Below are positions 33,248-41,088 of a stretch of 41,949 nucleotides of DNA, piece by piece. Position numbers and translations under genes: made by a program. The first letter of the stretch is position 1. Each line of letters opens with the position of its first letter. The notes under the pieces are model-generated. The model saw only the letters and a program-made list of their open reading frames with translations. It was not told the origin of the DNA and made no database searches. The DNA comes from CALFXN01 sp937957815 (GTDB taxonomy: Bacteria > Synergistota > Synergistia > Synergistales > Aminobacteriaceae): assembly GCA_036788195.1 (NCBI GenBank), contig DAIQNX010000024.1:1-41949 (forward strand), read 5' to 3'.

Positions 33248-33290
33248 GACGTTCGCCTCCCGTTGCTGATTCCTTCAATCAATCATCAGC

Positions 33291-33320
33291 AGTATCCCAG
33301 ATCAGTGGCGAGCGAGTCAA
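33291..33320 (-). promoter_or_regulatory. Candidate promoter for the LDH2-family gene
   Basis: Minus strand -35 TTGACT (33315-33320, 5 of 6), 18-bp spacer, -10 GATACT (33291-33296, 4 of 6), about 40 bases ahead of the start. Confidence 0.45.
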
Positions 33321-33390
33321 CGAGGCAACTTTCCGGAGCTCCCGCGATATGAGATCCGGAATGATTCGAAGATCAGCGCTGCTCAGAGTC

Positions 33391-33443
33391 GAATGGAAGT
33401 CGGCCGCCATGCTCGTGAAGAACATGGCGGCCGACTTCCATTC
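33391..33443. repeat. Perfect 21-bp inverted repeat, hairpin
   Basis: Left arm 33391-33411 and right arm 33423-33443 are exact reverse complements, with an 11-base loop. It lies in the 216-bp gap between the second lyase gene and the LDH2-family gene. No T-run follows on either strand, so it is not a standard terminator. It could be an mRNA 3'-end stabiliser, a factor-dependent terminator or a mobile-element scar. Confidence 0.85.
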
Positions 33444-33463
33444 AGAAGACGCCATAACATAAC

Positions 33464-34450
33464 TCACTCGAACTGTGCAAAGAGCGCGCCGAACCCACCT
33501 GAATGGATAAAACAAGAGCTTTCCGCTTTCACTATATTTCTAGCCAATAAATCGATCATACCGTATAGCGTTTTACTGGTGTACACCTTTTCGAGAAAGA
33601 TGCCTTCCAAATTTGCGAGTTTGTATATCATATGTACCGACTCACTCGTCGGAATACCCCACCCCTCGCCACGATATTTATCATGAATAGTTATGTTATT
33701 TATTGAATATATATTATTCTTTATGCCTAGAATAGAACTGATTTCTTTTAGAAGACACAACAATATGGCATGCAAATTCTCAAGAGTATGTTCAACAGTT
33801 ATTACGTGTATATGATACGGATTTCCGCAGAGAAAATTTCCGAGGATAACACCCGCGGCAAGTCCGCCGTTTCCTCCCGGCACGAAAATATCCGTAAACG
33901 GATATGCGCCGTTTCGCAAAAGTTCGTAAATTATATGAGAATAGCCGACTGCGCCGCGAGGTGTAGTGGCTCCATTCTTTATGACAAAGGGTTTCTTTCC
34001 TTCGTTTCTATATCGTTTCGCCAGTTCGCTTACGAAATCGTTTCGTTCCTCTTCGCTTTTTTCTCCAATGAAGATACGATCTGCCTCCATGATCTCGTTA
34101 AGCAAGGCATTCCCCTTGAAGGTGTCCGGCTTCCTGTTGTTATGGACGATTGCGCATTTGAATCCCACTCGCGAAGCAGCTGCGGCGGTTATCGTACATA
34201 GATTGGAGTTTTCTTGTCCGGATACTATGATCGTATCGCTGCCGGAAGCCTTCGCTTCGCCGAAGAGATACTCCAGGGCCCTGACCTTGTTGCCCCCGGG
34301 ACCGACGCCGTTCAGATCATCCCGTTTGACATAGAGATTTCTTATGCCCGTATGCTCCTCCAAACGGAGCATTCTTTGCACGGGAGTGTCGTAAGCGCAC
34401 AATGTGATTCTCGGTAATTGCGATAAGAATGACTCATCATACGTTTTCAT
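33464..34450 (-). CDS. D-cysteine desulfhydrase/ACC-deaminase-family PLP lyase, copy 2
   Basis: A 328-residue fold-type II PLP enzyme. The PLP lysine is Lys55 in GPGGNKVRALEY; GQENSN and GGNGGLAAG-type loops follow. The residues that mark true ACC deaminase (Glu in YEGK, Leu in HLGG) are replaced: YTSK and IHSGG. A D-cysteine or other beta-substituted D-amino-acid lyase is therefore more likely. The gene is visibly richer in A+T than its neighbours (for example 33530-33780), which suggests separate acquisition. ATG 34450 has only a weak SD, 10 bases after the carrier gene stop, so it may rely on coupling. It is paralogous to the lyase at 37477-38478. Confidence 0.85.
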   Translation of the reverse strand: MKTYDESFLSQLPRITLCAYDTPVQRMLRLEEHTGIRNLYVKRDDLNGVGPGGNKVRALEYLFGEAKASGSDTIIVSGQENSNLCTITAAAASRVGFKCAIVHNNRKPDTFKGNALLNEIMEADRIFIGEKSEEERNDFVSELAKRYRNEGKKPFVIKNGATTPRGAVGYSHIIYELLRNGAYPFTDIFVPGGNGGLAAGVILGNFLCGNPYHIHVITVEHTLENLHAILLCLLKEISSILGIKNNIYSINNITIHDKYRGEGWGIPTSESVHMIYKLANLEGIFLEKVYTSKTLYGMIDLLARNIVKAESSCFIHSGGFGALFAQFE

Positions 34451-34460
34451 ATTCGTTATA

Positions 34461-35900
34461 TTATTTTTCAAGAGTATCTTCCTTTTTTTTAAATGCGAAC
34501 AATCGCACCTTTTCGTTATACCGGAATACACCAAAACCCATATATGCCGTGAGTATCGCCACGATCGGCGATAACAGCGAGAGATAGACATACGGCAGGT
34601 ACTGGGCCACGGTGACTCCGAACAACCCCGTGTAGAGAATCGCAGAGGCGTCCCATGGAACTATGGCGCCGAGAACCGTTCCCGTACATTCGAGCGTTCT
34701 CGACAGGACGGCGGGGTGCACGTCCATGTCTTCGAACGCCTTGCGGAACGCCACAGCCGGCAAGCTGATCGTACATGTCTGCCCCGCCCCGCCGAACATC
34801 AGCGCTGTTCCCGTCGCCACGACCGCGGTCACAAGCGTTCCCACGTTTCGTACGATCCGCACGAGACTCGCCATAAGCCGGGAAAGAACCCCCGTGGCCT
34901 CGAACACGCCCGCGAACATGCCCGCTCCGATGCAGAGGAAGATAGTGCCAGCCATATCCATGGCTCCGCCCCTCGTCAGAAGCTTGTCGACGTCGGCGTT
35001 GCCGGTCTTGCTCACGAACCCGTTGATCGATGCCTTGACGACATCGGCGAGCTCCATGTCCTGGAACGCGACCGCCCAAATCATGCCGAGAAGCACCCCG
35101 CCAGCGAACACCGGGATACTCGGTTTTCTCATGCCAGACATCACCAGAACGAACAGGAGCGGCGCCAGCATGAGGGGACCTATGGCGTAATGCGCCTTCA
35201 ACGTATCCGAGATGACCTGCACCGTTCTCAGATCGGCCGTCCCCGCGCCGTATTGCAACCCGAAATACGTATAGAGAACGACAGCTATGACGGACACGGG
35301 GATCGTCACGTGCGCAAGCGAGACAATATGATCGAAAAGGTTCACTTCCGTCACGGCTGACGCGAGAAGTGTCGTGTCTGAAAGGGGCGAGAGCTTGTCG
35401 CCGACGAGGGCTCCCGAGATTATAGCGCCCGCTACGAGTGGAATCGGCACTCCGAGCCCTTGCGCAACTCCGATGAGTGCTATCCCCATCGTCCCCGCCG
35501 TCCCCCACGAAGTTCCGGTCATGGTCGAGGTTATGATGCAGATGAGAAACGTTATCGGAACAAAGAATTTGGGATTTATCATATTCAAGCCATAATAGAG
35601 CATGGTTTGAATGCTTCCCGAAGATATCCACACGCCTATGATCATGCCTATAAGGATCATTATTATGATCGTCTGGCTTATCCTCGAAATGCCGTTCATC
35701 GCCGATCGTTCTATCTCGCCCCACGTGCGGCCGATGAATATACCGAAGACGGACTCAGCGGCTATGGCGGCCGCGAGGGCCACCTTGATGTCTATCCTGT
35801 ACGTGATCATCACGATGATCAACGTCAGCGGCATGAAAAATCCGAACAACGCCACTCCCAACGTCATATGCTTCCTAGTCGGTTCACTGATTTCCTGCAT
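34461..35900 (-). CDS. NhaC-family carrier, copy 1
   Basis: A 479-residue membrane protein with about 12 spans. Diagnostic stretches: TSTMTGTSWGTAGTMGIALIGVA, AIISGALVGDKLSPLSDTTLLAS and ECTGTVLGAIVPWDASAILYTGLFGV, the NhaC signatures. NhaC members include Na+/H+ antiporters and Na+-coupled organic acid or amino-acid carriers (MleN type). Inside a lyase/RidA operon a substrate-for-sodium carrier is more likely than pH homeostasis, which is inference. ATG 35900 follows GGGGGGAAG closely; a GTG-less upstream ATG at 35924 precedes the SD. Confidence 0.9.
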   Translation of the reverse strand: MQEISEPTRKHMTLGVALFGFFMPLTLIIVMITYRIDIKVALAAAIAAESVFGIFIGRTWGEIERSAMNGISRISQTIIIMILIGMIIGVWISSGSIQTMLYYGLNMINPKFFVPITFLICIITSTMTGTSWGTAGTMGIALIGVAQGLGVPIPLVAGAIISGALVGDKLSPLSDTTLLASAVTEVNLFDHIVSLAHVTIPVSVIAVVLYTYFGLQYGAGTADLRTVQVISDTLKAHYAIGPLMLAPLLFVLVMSGMRKPSIPVFAGGVLLGMIWAVAFQDMELADVVKASINGFVSKTGNADVDKLLTRGGAMDMAGTIFLCIGAGMFAGVFEATGVLSRLMASLVRIVRNVGTLVTAVVATGTALMFGGAGQTCTISLPAVAFRKAFEDMDVHPAVLSRTLECTGTVLGAIVPWDASAILYTGLFGVTVAQYLPYVYLSLLSPIVAILTAYMGFGVFRYNEKVRLFAFKKKEDTLEK

Positions 35901-35937
35901 GATTCTTCCCCCCTGATGATACAACGTGTATTGACGG

Positions 35938-37383
35938 CTAGTTTCTTCCCTTCAGCCTCACTTGAGGCTCCGACGGGATCCTGAACAGCGGAATGAAGCG
36001 ATCGAGGCCGGTATAAGTCAGGACGAGCATCGAAACAACCGCGATGATCGACAGGTAGTTGTACGCTATGATCCCCATCGGCGTGAACGTATAGAGCGGA
36101 TACACGGTCATCGCCATACCCGTGAAGAAGATCATATATCCGTGCCATGGAATGAGCTGCGATCCCAAGACGCCGAACGCGTCGGACATCGTGGCGTTCC
36201 GGAGACGAAGCGTATAGATGTCTTCCGGACTGCCCTCCACGTTGTTTTCCACCATTTCCTTGATAACCGGACCGACCGTGACAATCTGTCCCGTGCAGTC
36301 TCCAAGGGCTGCATTGGTGACGAGACACATAACGCCGTTGTAGAAGATGAGCTGACGCACTCTGCGGGAGATCGACAGGATCAGGTTCGAGATAGGATCG
36401 AACGCATTCATCAGGCGCATGATTCCACCGAACGCCCCGGTCCACATGGTCATCGCCACCGACCAGCTTCCTGCTTCGGCGAAGCCGCTTCGAACGAGCT
36501 CGAGGTAACTGCTCACGGATCCTATGGTTCCCGCCATGCGGCCGAACACGAGAGCCAGAAAGATGCCTGCCCCGAGGCACGGCAATGTGGAGACTCCGAA
36601 AACGGCAAGCCCGATCACGACAATGATCGGAACGAGCATGTACGCCGGCACCCCGCTTCGCACCTGGTTCAGGAGTTTTATTGCCGAGGGCCTCTTCGTT
36701 TCCAGCGTGGCCCAGATGTCGGACGGAATCGCGTTGATGGCCTGCGCGGCGTCTCCCCTAGTTTCGGGAAGCCCCATGGACTGACTTACGATATAAAACA
36801 GCACCGCCGCCGACACGAGACAGAGAAGTGACCAGACACCCTGATGCCGGACACGGTGGATGATGTCGACTTCCTGGATGCCCGAACTCAGCACGGTGGT
36901 ATCGGAAATCAGGCCGATGTTGTCGCCGAAACACGATCCTCCGGCTATAGCCGCTACGGTAAGGAGAGGATTGCCGCCGATGATGTGGCTCAGCCACAGA
37001 AAGATCGGAACGCATGCCGCGAAGGTTCCCCACGACGTTCCCGTCGCAGTGGAAAGAACCGCCGTGATCAGCAGACTCGCCGTGGCGACGCTTTTCGCGG
37101 TAAGTCCCAATTTGAGGGATATCCCGATGATGGACGCTCCCACGCCGGATGCCATGAACGCCTCCGCCATCGCATAGGCGATCATGAGAAGGAAGAGAAT
37201 GATCATCAACTGCTTCGCGTTGTTGAGCGCGGCTTCGAGCACTTGCTGGTAGGAATATCTGTCGATGAGAATGGCAAGAATCCCCGCCGCGACCGTCGCC
37301 AAGGGAGATGCTATAAGGATATCCATTCCGCCCAAAAGCATCGCCACCAACAGGAACACCGGAGACAGCTTCACGAGAGCCAT
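35938..37383 (-). CDS. NhaC-family carrier, copy 2
   Basis: A 481-residue membrane protein with about 12 spans, clearly of the same superfamily but distant from copy 1. Signatures: AVLSTATGTSWGTFAACVPIFLWL, AGGSCFGDNIGLISDTTVLSS and ALGDCTGQIVTVGPVIKEMVE; the final part has LGSQLIPWHGYMIFFTG. Two different NhaC carriers in one operon could handle substrate uptake and product exit. ATG 37383 is used; GGGGGAA lies about ten bases upstream. It ends 38 bases before copy 1. Confidence 0.88.
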   Translation of the reverse strand: MALVKLSPVFLLVAMLLGGMDILIASPLATVAAGILAILIDRYSYQQVLEAALNNAKQLMIILFLLMIAYAMAEAFMASGVGASIIGISLKLGLTAKSVATASLLITAVLSTATGTSWGTFAACVPIFLWLSHIIGGNPLLTVAAIAGGSCFGDNIGLISDTTVLSSGIQEVDIIHRVRHQGVWSLLCLVSAAVLFYIVSQSMGLPETRGDAAQAINAIPSDIWATLETKRPSAIKLLNQVRSGVPAYMLVPIIVVIGLAVFGVSTLPCLGAGIFLALVFGRMAGTIGSVSSYLELVRSGFAEAGSWSVAMTMWTGAFGGIMRLMNAFDPISNLILSISRRVRQLIFYNGVMCLVTNAALGDCTGQIVTVGPVIKEMVENNVEGSPEDIYTLRLRNATMSDAFGVLGSQLIPWHGYMIFFTGMAMTVYPLYTFTPMGIIAYNYLSIIAVVSMLVLTYTGLDRFIPLFRIPSEPQVRLKGRN

Positions 37384-37476
37384 GTGACGAATTCCCCCAT
37401 TTCCTTGGTTTTGTGGTGCATATACGATTTCACGCATCGCAAAAGCCACACATACCGCAGGAAAACGGACATCTTC

Positions 37477-38478
37477 TTATGACGGGCGTTTCCGCCTCTC
37501 CGTGAAAAGGACGCTCTGCCCGAACAGAGCGGGAATCCCTCCGGTATGGAGGAAACACACCGCTTCATTCCGAGATATCGCGCCTCGTCCGAGAAGATCC
37601 ATCATTCCGGCGAAGGTTTTGCTCGTGTACGTATTCTCCAGGAAAATCCCTTCAATCGAAGCAAGGAGGCGGCCCCCCTCGAGGGACGCAGGGGTTACCT
37701 TGCCGTAGCCGTCTCCGAGATACTCCTCGTAAATCGTCATGAAATCGCGGAAATCGACGCTCGGAGAGAATCCGAGCTTTTTCTCGACGCCCTCGAAAAT
37801 GGCTTCGATCCTCCGGAGCAACTCCGTTTTGCCGTATTCCACGGACACGAGATGCACGAAGAAAGGAGCGCCGAGCATCGCCATGCCGAACAGGAACCCC
37901 GCTTCGGTGGGTCCCATCGAGCCTGGCAACACCACGTGCAACAGATCCGCCTCCATGGCATCCGCCTGATGGTGCAACTCCAAGGCCGCAACGACATACC
38001 CCAAGGCTCCGAGAACGGGATCGCCGACGAGGTATGGGCGGTGCCCCTCGCTCGCGAGTCGCTTCATCTCATGACGGGCAATTTCTCCGCGTTCCTCTTC
38101 GCTCACAGGTCCCAGAAAGCGGATGTCGCTTCCCAAAAGATCGTTCAGAAGCAGATTGCCATCCCAATCGGCCGGTTCGTCGGAACTATGGAGGATATGG
38201 CACTTCAATCCCAGTTTCGCCGCCGCAGCCGCAGTCAACCGACACTGATTCGATTCCTTGGCCCCGGCGACTACCACGACATCGCACTTCTCCGCCAACG
38301 CCTGCCCCATCCAGAACTCGAGGCTGCGCACCTTGTTTCCGCCGAGTCCCAACGGCATGCAGTCGTCCCGCTTGGCATAGATGCCGGAATGATTTTTTTC
38401 GGCCTCGAGACGAGCGAGCCGTTCAAGCGGTGTCACGTGGTGCAGCAGACGGACTCTTGGAATTCCCGTAAAAAGCAC
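37477..38478 (-). CDS. D-cysteine desulfhydrase/ACC-deaminase-family PLP lyase, copy 1
   Basis: A 333-residue fold-type II PLP enzyme. The PLP lysine is Lys49 in GLGGNKVRSLEF. AGAKESNQCRLTAAAAAKLGLKC is the family's SNQ.R..AA block, and FLENTYTSKTFAGMMDLLGRG matches the DPVYTGKAMAGLIDL segment. As in copy 2, the ACC deaminase Glu and Leu are Thr (YTSK, LHTGG), pointing to D-cysteine desulfhydrase or a related D-amino-acid ammonia-lyase. It makes pyruvate plus ammonia (and sulfide or another leaving group) through aminoacrylate, the intermediate RidA clears. GTG 38478 has GAGGA five bases upstream; ridA ends 14 bases before. Confidence 0.9.
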   Translation of the reverse strand: MLFTGIPRVRLLHHVTPLERLARLEAEKNHSGIYAKRDDCMPLGLGGNKVRSLEFWMGQALAEKCDVVVVAGAKESNQCRLTAAAAAKLGLKCHILHSSDEPADWDGNLLLNDLLGSDIRFLGPVSEEERGEIARHEMKRLASEGHRPYLVGDPVLGALGYVVAALELHHQADAMEADLLHVVLPGSMGPTEAGFLFGMAMLGAPFFVHLVSVEYGKTELLRRIEAIFEGVEKKLGFSPSVDFRDFMTIYEEYLGDGYGKVTPASLEGGRLLASIEGIFLENTYTSKTFAGMMDLLGRGAISRNEAVCFLHTGGIPALFGQSVLFTERRKRPS

Positions 38479-38492
38479 TTTTTCCTCGCTCT

Positions 38493-38879
38493 CTAGTCCT
38501 TGCGGGCGATCACTTCGATTTCAATGAGGCTGTCCTTGGGAAGTCGCGATACTTCGACGCACGAACGAGCCGGGTAGGTCGTCTCAAAATATCCGGCGTA
38601 TAGTTCGTTGAAGCGGGGGAAATCGTTCATGTCGGCAAGAAACACGGTGGTCTTGATCACATTTTCGAAAGTCATGCCCGCTTCCCGGAGAATCGCGTCG
38701 ATGTTGCCGAAAACCTGCCGGGTCTGATCGTCGATGTTCTTTTCACGCATCTTGCCCGTTTGAGGATCAACCGGAATCTGACCGGACGAAAAAAGCGTGT
38801 TTCCCGTCATGACTGCCTGCGAATACGGACCGATGGCTGCCGGAGCTTTAGACGTAGTGATCGTTGTGCGTGTCGTCAT
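38493..38879 (-). CDS. ridA: RidA-family enamine/imine deaminase
   Basis: A 128-residue YjgF/YER057c/UK114 protein. SKAPAAIGPYSQAV (10-23), FSSGQIPVDP and YPARSCVEVSRLPKDSLIEIEVIA are typical; Arg105 of PARSCVEV is the substrate-binding Arg of active RidA. It hydrolyses 2-aminoacrylate and similar enamines, so its place directly before a PLP lyase is meaningful. ATG 38879 follows GGAGGAA by a few bases. Confidence 0.95.
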   Translation of the reverse strand: MTTRTTITTSKAPAAIGPYSQAVMTGNTLFSSGQIPVDPQTGKMREKNIDDQTRQVFGNIDAILREAGMTFENVIKTTVFLADMNDFPRFNELYAGYFETTYPARSCVEVSRLPKDSLIEIEVIARKD

Positions 38880-38906
38880 TATTCTTCCTCCGTTTCTTTT
38901 CTGGAT

Positions 38907-39551
38907 TTACTTGCCTTCCTTGACCTGATCCATGTAGCTGTACAGCGTGTACTTCGAAATCCCGAGACACGCAGCGACATGCTCGACGGCGCCCTTCACG
39001 AGAAAGAGCCCTCTCGCGTCGAGTTCCCGGACGATCCCGAGCTTCTCCGAGCGGTCCATTCGAGCCGCGGGGACGGACTGCTTGCTCATGACCTCGTCAA
39101 TGATCCCCTGCGCCACTTCGCTGATATCGTTGGCGAATCGCTCGCCAGAATTCTTGTCCTCGTCCTGTACGGAACAGAACTCTTCCAGCGACTCGCTGGA
39201 AAGCAGGAATTTCTCTATGCAGAAATTGATGCAGAAACATCCAATGACATGTCCCGAAGCGTTGAAGATGAACGTCGTCGACGATTTCAACCTGCGTCCA
39301 TCAGCGGTCTTATTCGGGTATATATAGTTTTCCTTTACAGCGTCTCCGTATTTCTTGATGAGGTTCAAAACGTAATTCGTGATTGGGGCGCCCAAAGATC
39401 TTCCGGTGAGGTTTCCCGAAAGCGCTATCAGGGATTCCTGGGGTTTCCGGAGATCATGAAGTGCGGCCTCGCAATTCGCTCCGAACTGTGCAGCGACGGT
39501 CTTGACCAACGGAATGAAAGACTCGAGCAGGAGGTCATCCGGATTTGCCAC
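38907..39551 (-). CDS. YheO/DauR-type transcriptional regulator
   Basis: A 214-residue protein. Residues about 8-120 are the YheO-type PAS domain (ALHDLRKPQESLIALSGNLTGRSLGAP, STTFIFNASGHVIGCFCINF). About 150-205 is the HTH_22 DNA-binding domain (EKLGIVRELDARGLFLVKGAVEHVAACLGISKYTLYSYMD). DauR in this family represses D-arginine catabolism. It heads the ridA-lyase-carrier operon and probably controls it in response to the substrate. GTG 39551 follows AAAGGAG by eight bases. The leader (39552-39600) has AT-rich symmetric stretches such as AAAAAATTTTTT that could be its own operator. Confidence 0.92.
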   Translation of the reverse strand: MANPDDLLLESFIPLVKTVAAQFGANCEAALHDLRKPQESLIALSGNLTGRSLGAPITNYVLNLIKKYGDAVKENYIYPNKTADGRRLKSSTTFIFNASGHVIGCFCINFCIEKFLLSSESLEEFCSVQDEDKNSGERFANDISEVAQGIIDEVMSKQSVPAARMDRSEKLGIVRELDARGLFLVKGAVEHVAACLGISKYTLYSYMDQVKEGK

Positions 39552-39605
39552 AGCAAAGACTCCTTTATAAAAATTTTATGTTAAAAAATTTTTTGTATGA
39601 CCAAA

Positions 39606-39634
39606 ACTATAGATGTGTTTCTGTTTTTTGTCAA
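39606..39634 (-). promoter_or_regulatory. Promoter of the regulator-ridA-lyase-carrier operon
   Basis: Minus strand -35 TTGACA (39629-39634, perfect), 17-bp spacer, -10 TATAGT (39606-39611, 5 of 6). Start near 39599. An AT-rich, palindrome-like run (39573-39598) follows and could bind the regulator. Confidence 0.88.
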
Positions 39635-39685
39635 TAGCGTAACTATTCCATGGCCGCGCAACCGCACGGCAGAAGAGGAACGAAA

Positions 39686-39722
39686 CAAATTGGGGCAACC
39701 GCATAGCGGTCGCCCCAATTTG
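39686..39722 (-). terminator. Hairpin, probable terminator upstream of the amino-acid operon
   Basis: An 11-bp stem, one mismatch, then 5 bp to a 3-base loop. On the minus strand it is followed by TTTCGTTCC. It could stop transcription from the abiE side before the operon promoter. Its 3' arm shares two bases with the left end of the IS relic. Confidence 0.55.
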
Positions 39723-40165
39723 ACCTTCCCCGGAATTGACGGCAAGAAAGAGTCCGGACGATGAAGAAGAGAATCGGGGAGAGTGTTTATAGGCGGAGGA
39801 AGCAAAGCGGCAACGCCAATACGACGCGGAATTCAAGAAAGAAGTTCTGAAGATGACGACGGAAGGCAAGTCTGTCGTCGATGTGGCACGGGATCTTGGA
39901 ATATCACCGGAGCGAATCTACAAATGACGACGGGACGAAAAGCTCCGGACAGGTACAGTGGCGTTCGCGTCCGCTGGAGGCAAGGCGCTGACGCCGGAAA
40001 GAGAATACCGGACGCATGACGAGGCGAGGACGGACATCTTCAGGTATATAGAAATGTTTTACAACAGAAACGGCCTCATTCAGGAATCGGGTACAAGACC
40101 CCGAAAAGCTATAATCGCAAAGGCAACAAGCATAAATCTGTCTCCAGGGATTCCGGGGAAGGTCA
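39721..40165 (+). mobile_element. IS3-family deletion relic with intact inverted repeats
   Basis: A 445-bp element bounded by perfect 16-bp terminal inverted repeats TGACCTTCCCCGGAAT (39721-39736, and its reverse complement 40150-40165), with TG...CA ends as in IS3. A full IS3 member is about 1.2-1.3 kb. The interior is a fusion of the transposase OrfA start and the OrfB end (see the pseudogene). No target duplication is recognisable. It abuts the abiEii stop. Confidence 0.85.
39796..40110 (+). pseudogene. IS3 transposase remnant (OrfA-OrfB deletion fusion)
   Basis: One frame reads KRQRQYDAEFKKEVLKM, then SVVDVARDLGISPERIYK, the OrfA helix-turn-helix. It then hits TGA where the family has Trp (IYKW) at 39925, continues RRDEKL and KALTPERE (OrfA tail), and jumps straight to EYRTHDEARTDIFRYIEMFYN, the OrfB C-terminus. 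The DDE catalytic core is gone. No start codon is left at the expected place. It is inactive but could be mobilised in trans through the intact ends. Confidence 0.88.
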
Positions 40166-40185
40166 TGTTGAGGCTTTGCACCGAG

Positions 40186-41088
40186 TCAGGCCCATGGGCC
40201 TGAAGCAGGCCAGATCAGAGGCTTAGGGTTGTCCTGTGATAGCAAGGTCGTGAATGGTGCAAGGAAATCCTCCACCACAGATACGACATCCTTGAAGGAT
40301 TCGGGCACATGGTCTTGCTGAAGCCTCTTATGAAAAGCCGACCACTGAATCTGCTTGGCATCGATGAAAGGCTGTTCGAACGCTTCTATTCTCAGAGGAA
40401 GCGAAGTTCCTCTTCTCTGGAAGGTCCGACGAATTGCCTCGGTCAGTTGCATCCCATCGAAATCGAACTGCCGAGAAAGGAGCCATATATCATAGAAATC
40501 CTTCATGCGGCTGTTCAATATACCGAGTTTCACCATGGCCTCGAACTTCTCCGCAATGACGCTTTCACGGCTGTAGCAAAGCAGCCTCGGTATGGGAGAA
40601 TCCAGCATGGTTGGCAGATCCGATTCTTCCGGTCCGGGATAGATGATGTCGCCAAAGCCGATATCCACCTGCATATTGACCCTTGCGGAGTCCAGCATTC
40701 CACGAAATCGAACCCTGATCCCTTCGTAATCGGCATCCTCGGTAATCCGTTCAGACTGGATCGAGTAGGGATCAAAAGTGAGCCCATCGGGCTCCACATC
40801 CACGGCCATGACCTCCCGAATCTGAGCGACAATGCTGGCTTCCTCGTTACTGGTTATTCCCAGCACATCGATATCCATGGTTGGCCGGAATTCTGGTGAA
40901 CGCCAAACCCTCAACATCAAAGCGCCTTTTAGGATGAAGCGATCCGCATGCGCTGACTGGGACAGGCGAAACAGAAATCGTTCCATGGCATAGTACTGGA
41001 GGAGTTCGTTGAACGGCCTCTTATCGTTTTTAGCGCGATTGAGAAGGCGTTGCCGGACAGATGCGGGGATATTCTTCGGGGATTTCAT
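40186..41088 (-). CDS. abiEii: AbiEii-family nucleotidyltransferase toxin
   Basis: A 300-residue nucleotidyltransferase. The NTase motif LKGALMLRVWRSPEFRPTMDIDVLG (about 53-77) has the D.D pair. VNMQVDIGFGD (about 137-147) is the third Asp region. EKFEAMVKLGILNSRMKDFYDIWLL (about 184-208) is the conserved K..R.KD.YD block. The family tail PASGPW ends the protein. Members transfer a nucleotide to a target (related MenT enzymes act on tRNA) and give abortive infection. ATG 41088 overlaps the antitoxin stop by ATGA. It ends 20 bases from the IS relic. Confidence 0.93.
   Translation of the reverse strand: MKSPKNIPASVRQRLLNRAKNDKRPFNELLQYYAMERFLFRLSQSAHADRFILKGALMLRVWRSPEFRPTMDIDVLGITSNEEASIVAQIREVMAVDVEPDGLTFDPYSIQSERITEDADYEGIRVRFRGMLDSARVNMQVDIGFGDIIYPGPEESDLPTMLDSPIPRLLCYSRESVIAEKFEAMVKLGILNSRMKDFYDIWLLSRQFDFDGMQLTEAIRRTFQRRGTSLPLRIEAFEQPFIDAKQIQWSAFHKRLQQDHVPESFKDVVSVVEDFLAPFTTLLSQDNPKPLIWPASGPWA

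Noticed and set aside
33279..33455. Possible 58-codon gene between the second lyase and the LDH2-family gene
   Set aside because: It has only a weak SD, no recognisable family, contains the 21-bp inverted repeat and overlaps the LDH2 promoter candidate. Kept only as context for the repeat.
33464..38478. ACC deaminase annotation for the two PLP lyases
   Set aside because: The Glu of YEGK and the Leu of HLGG that define ACC deaminase are replaced in both proteins; D-cysteine desulfhydrase-like is safer.
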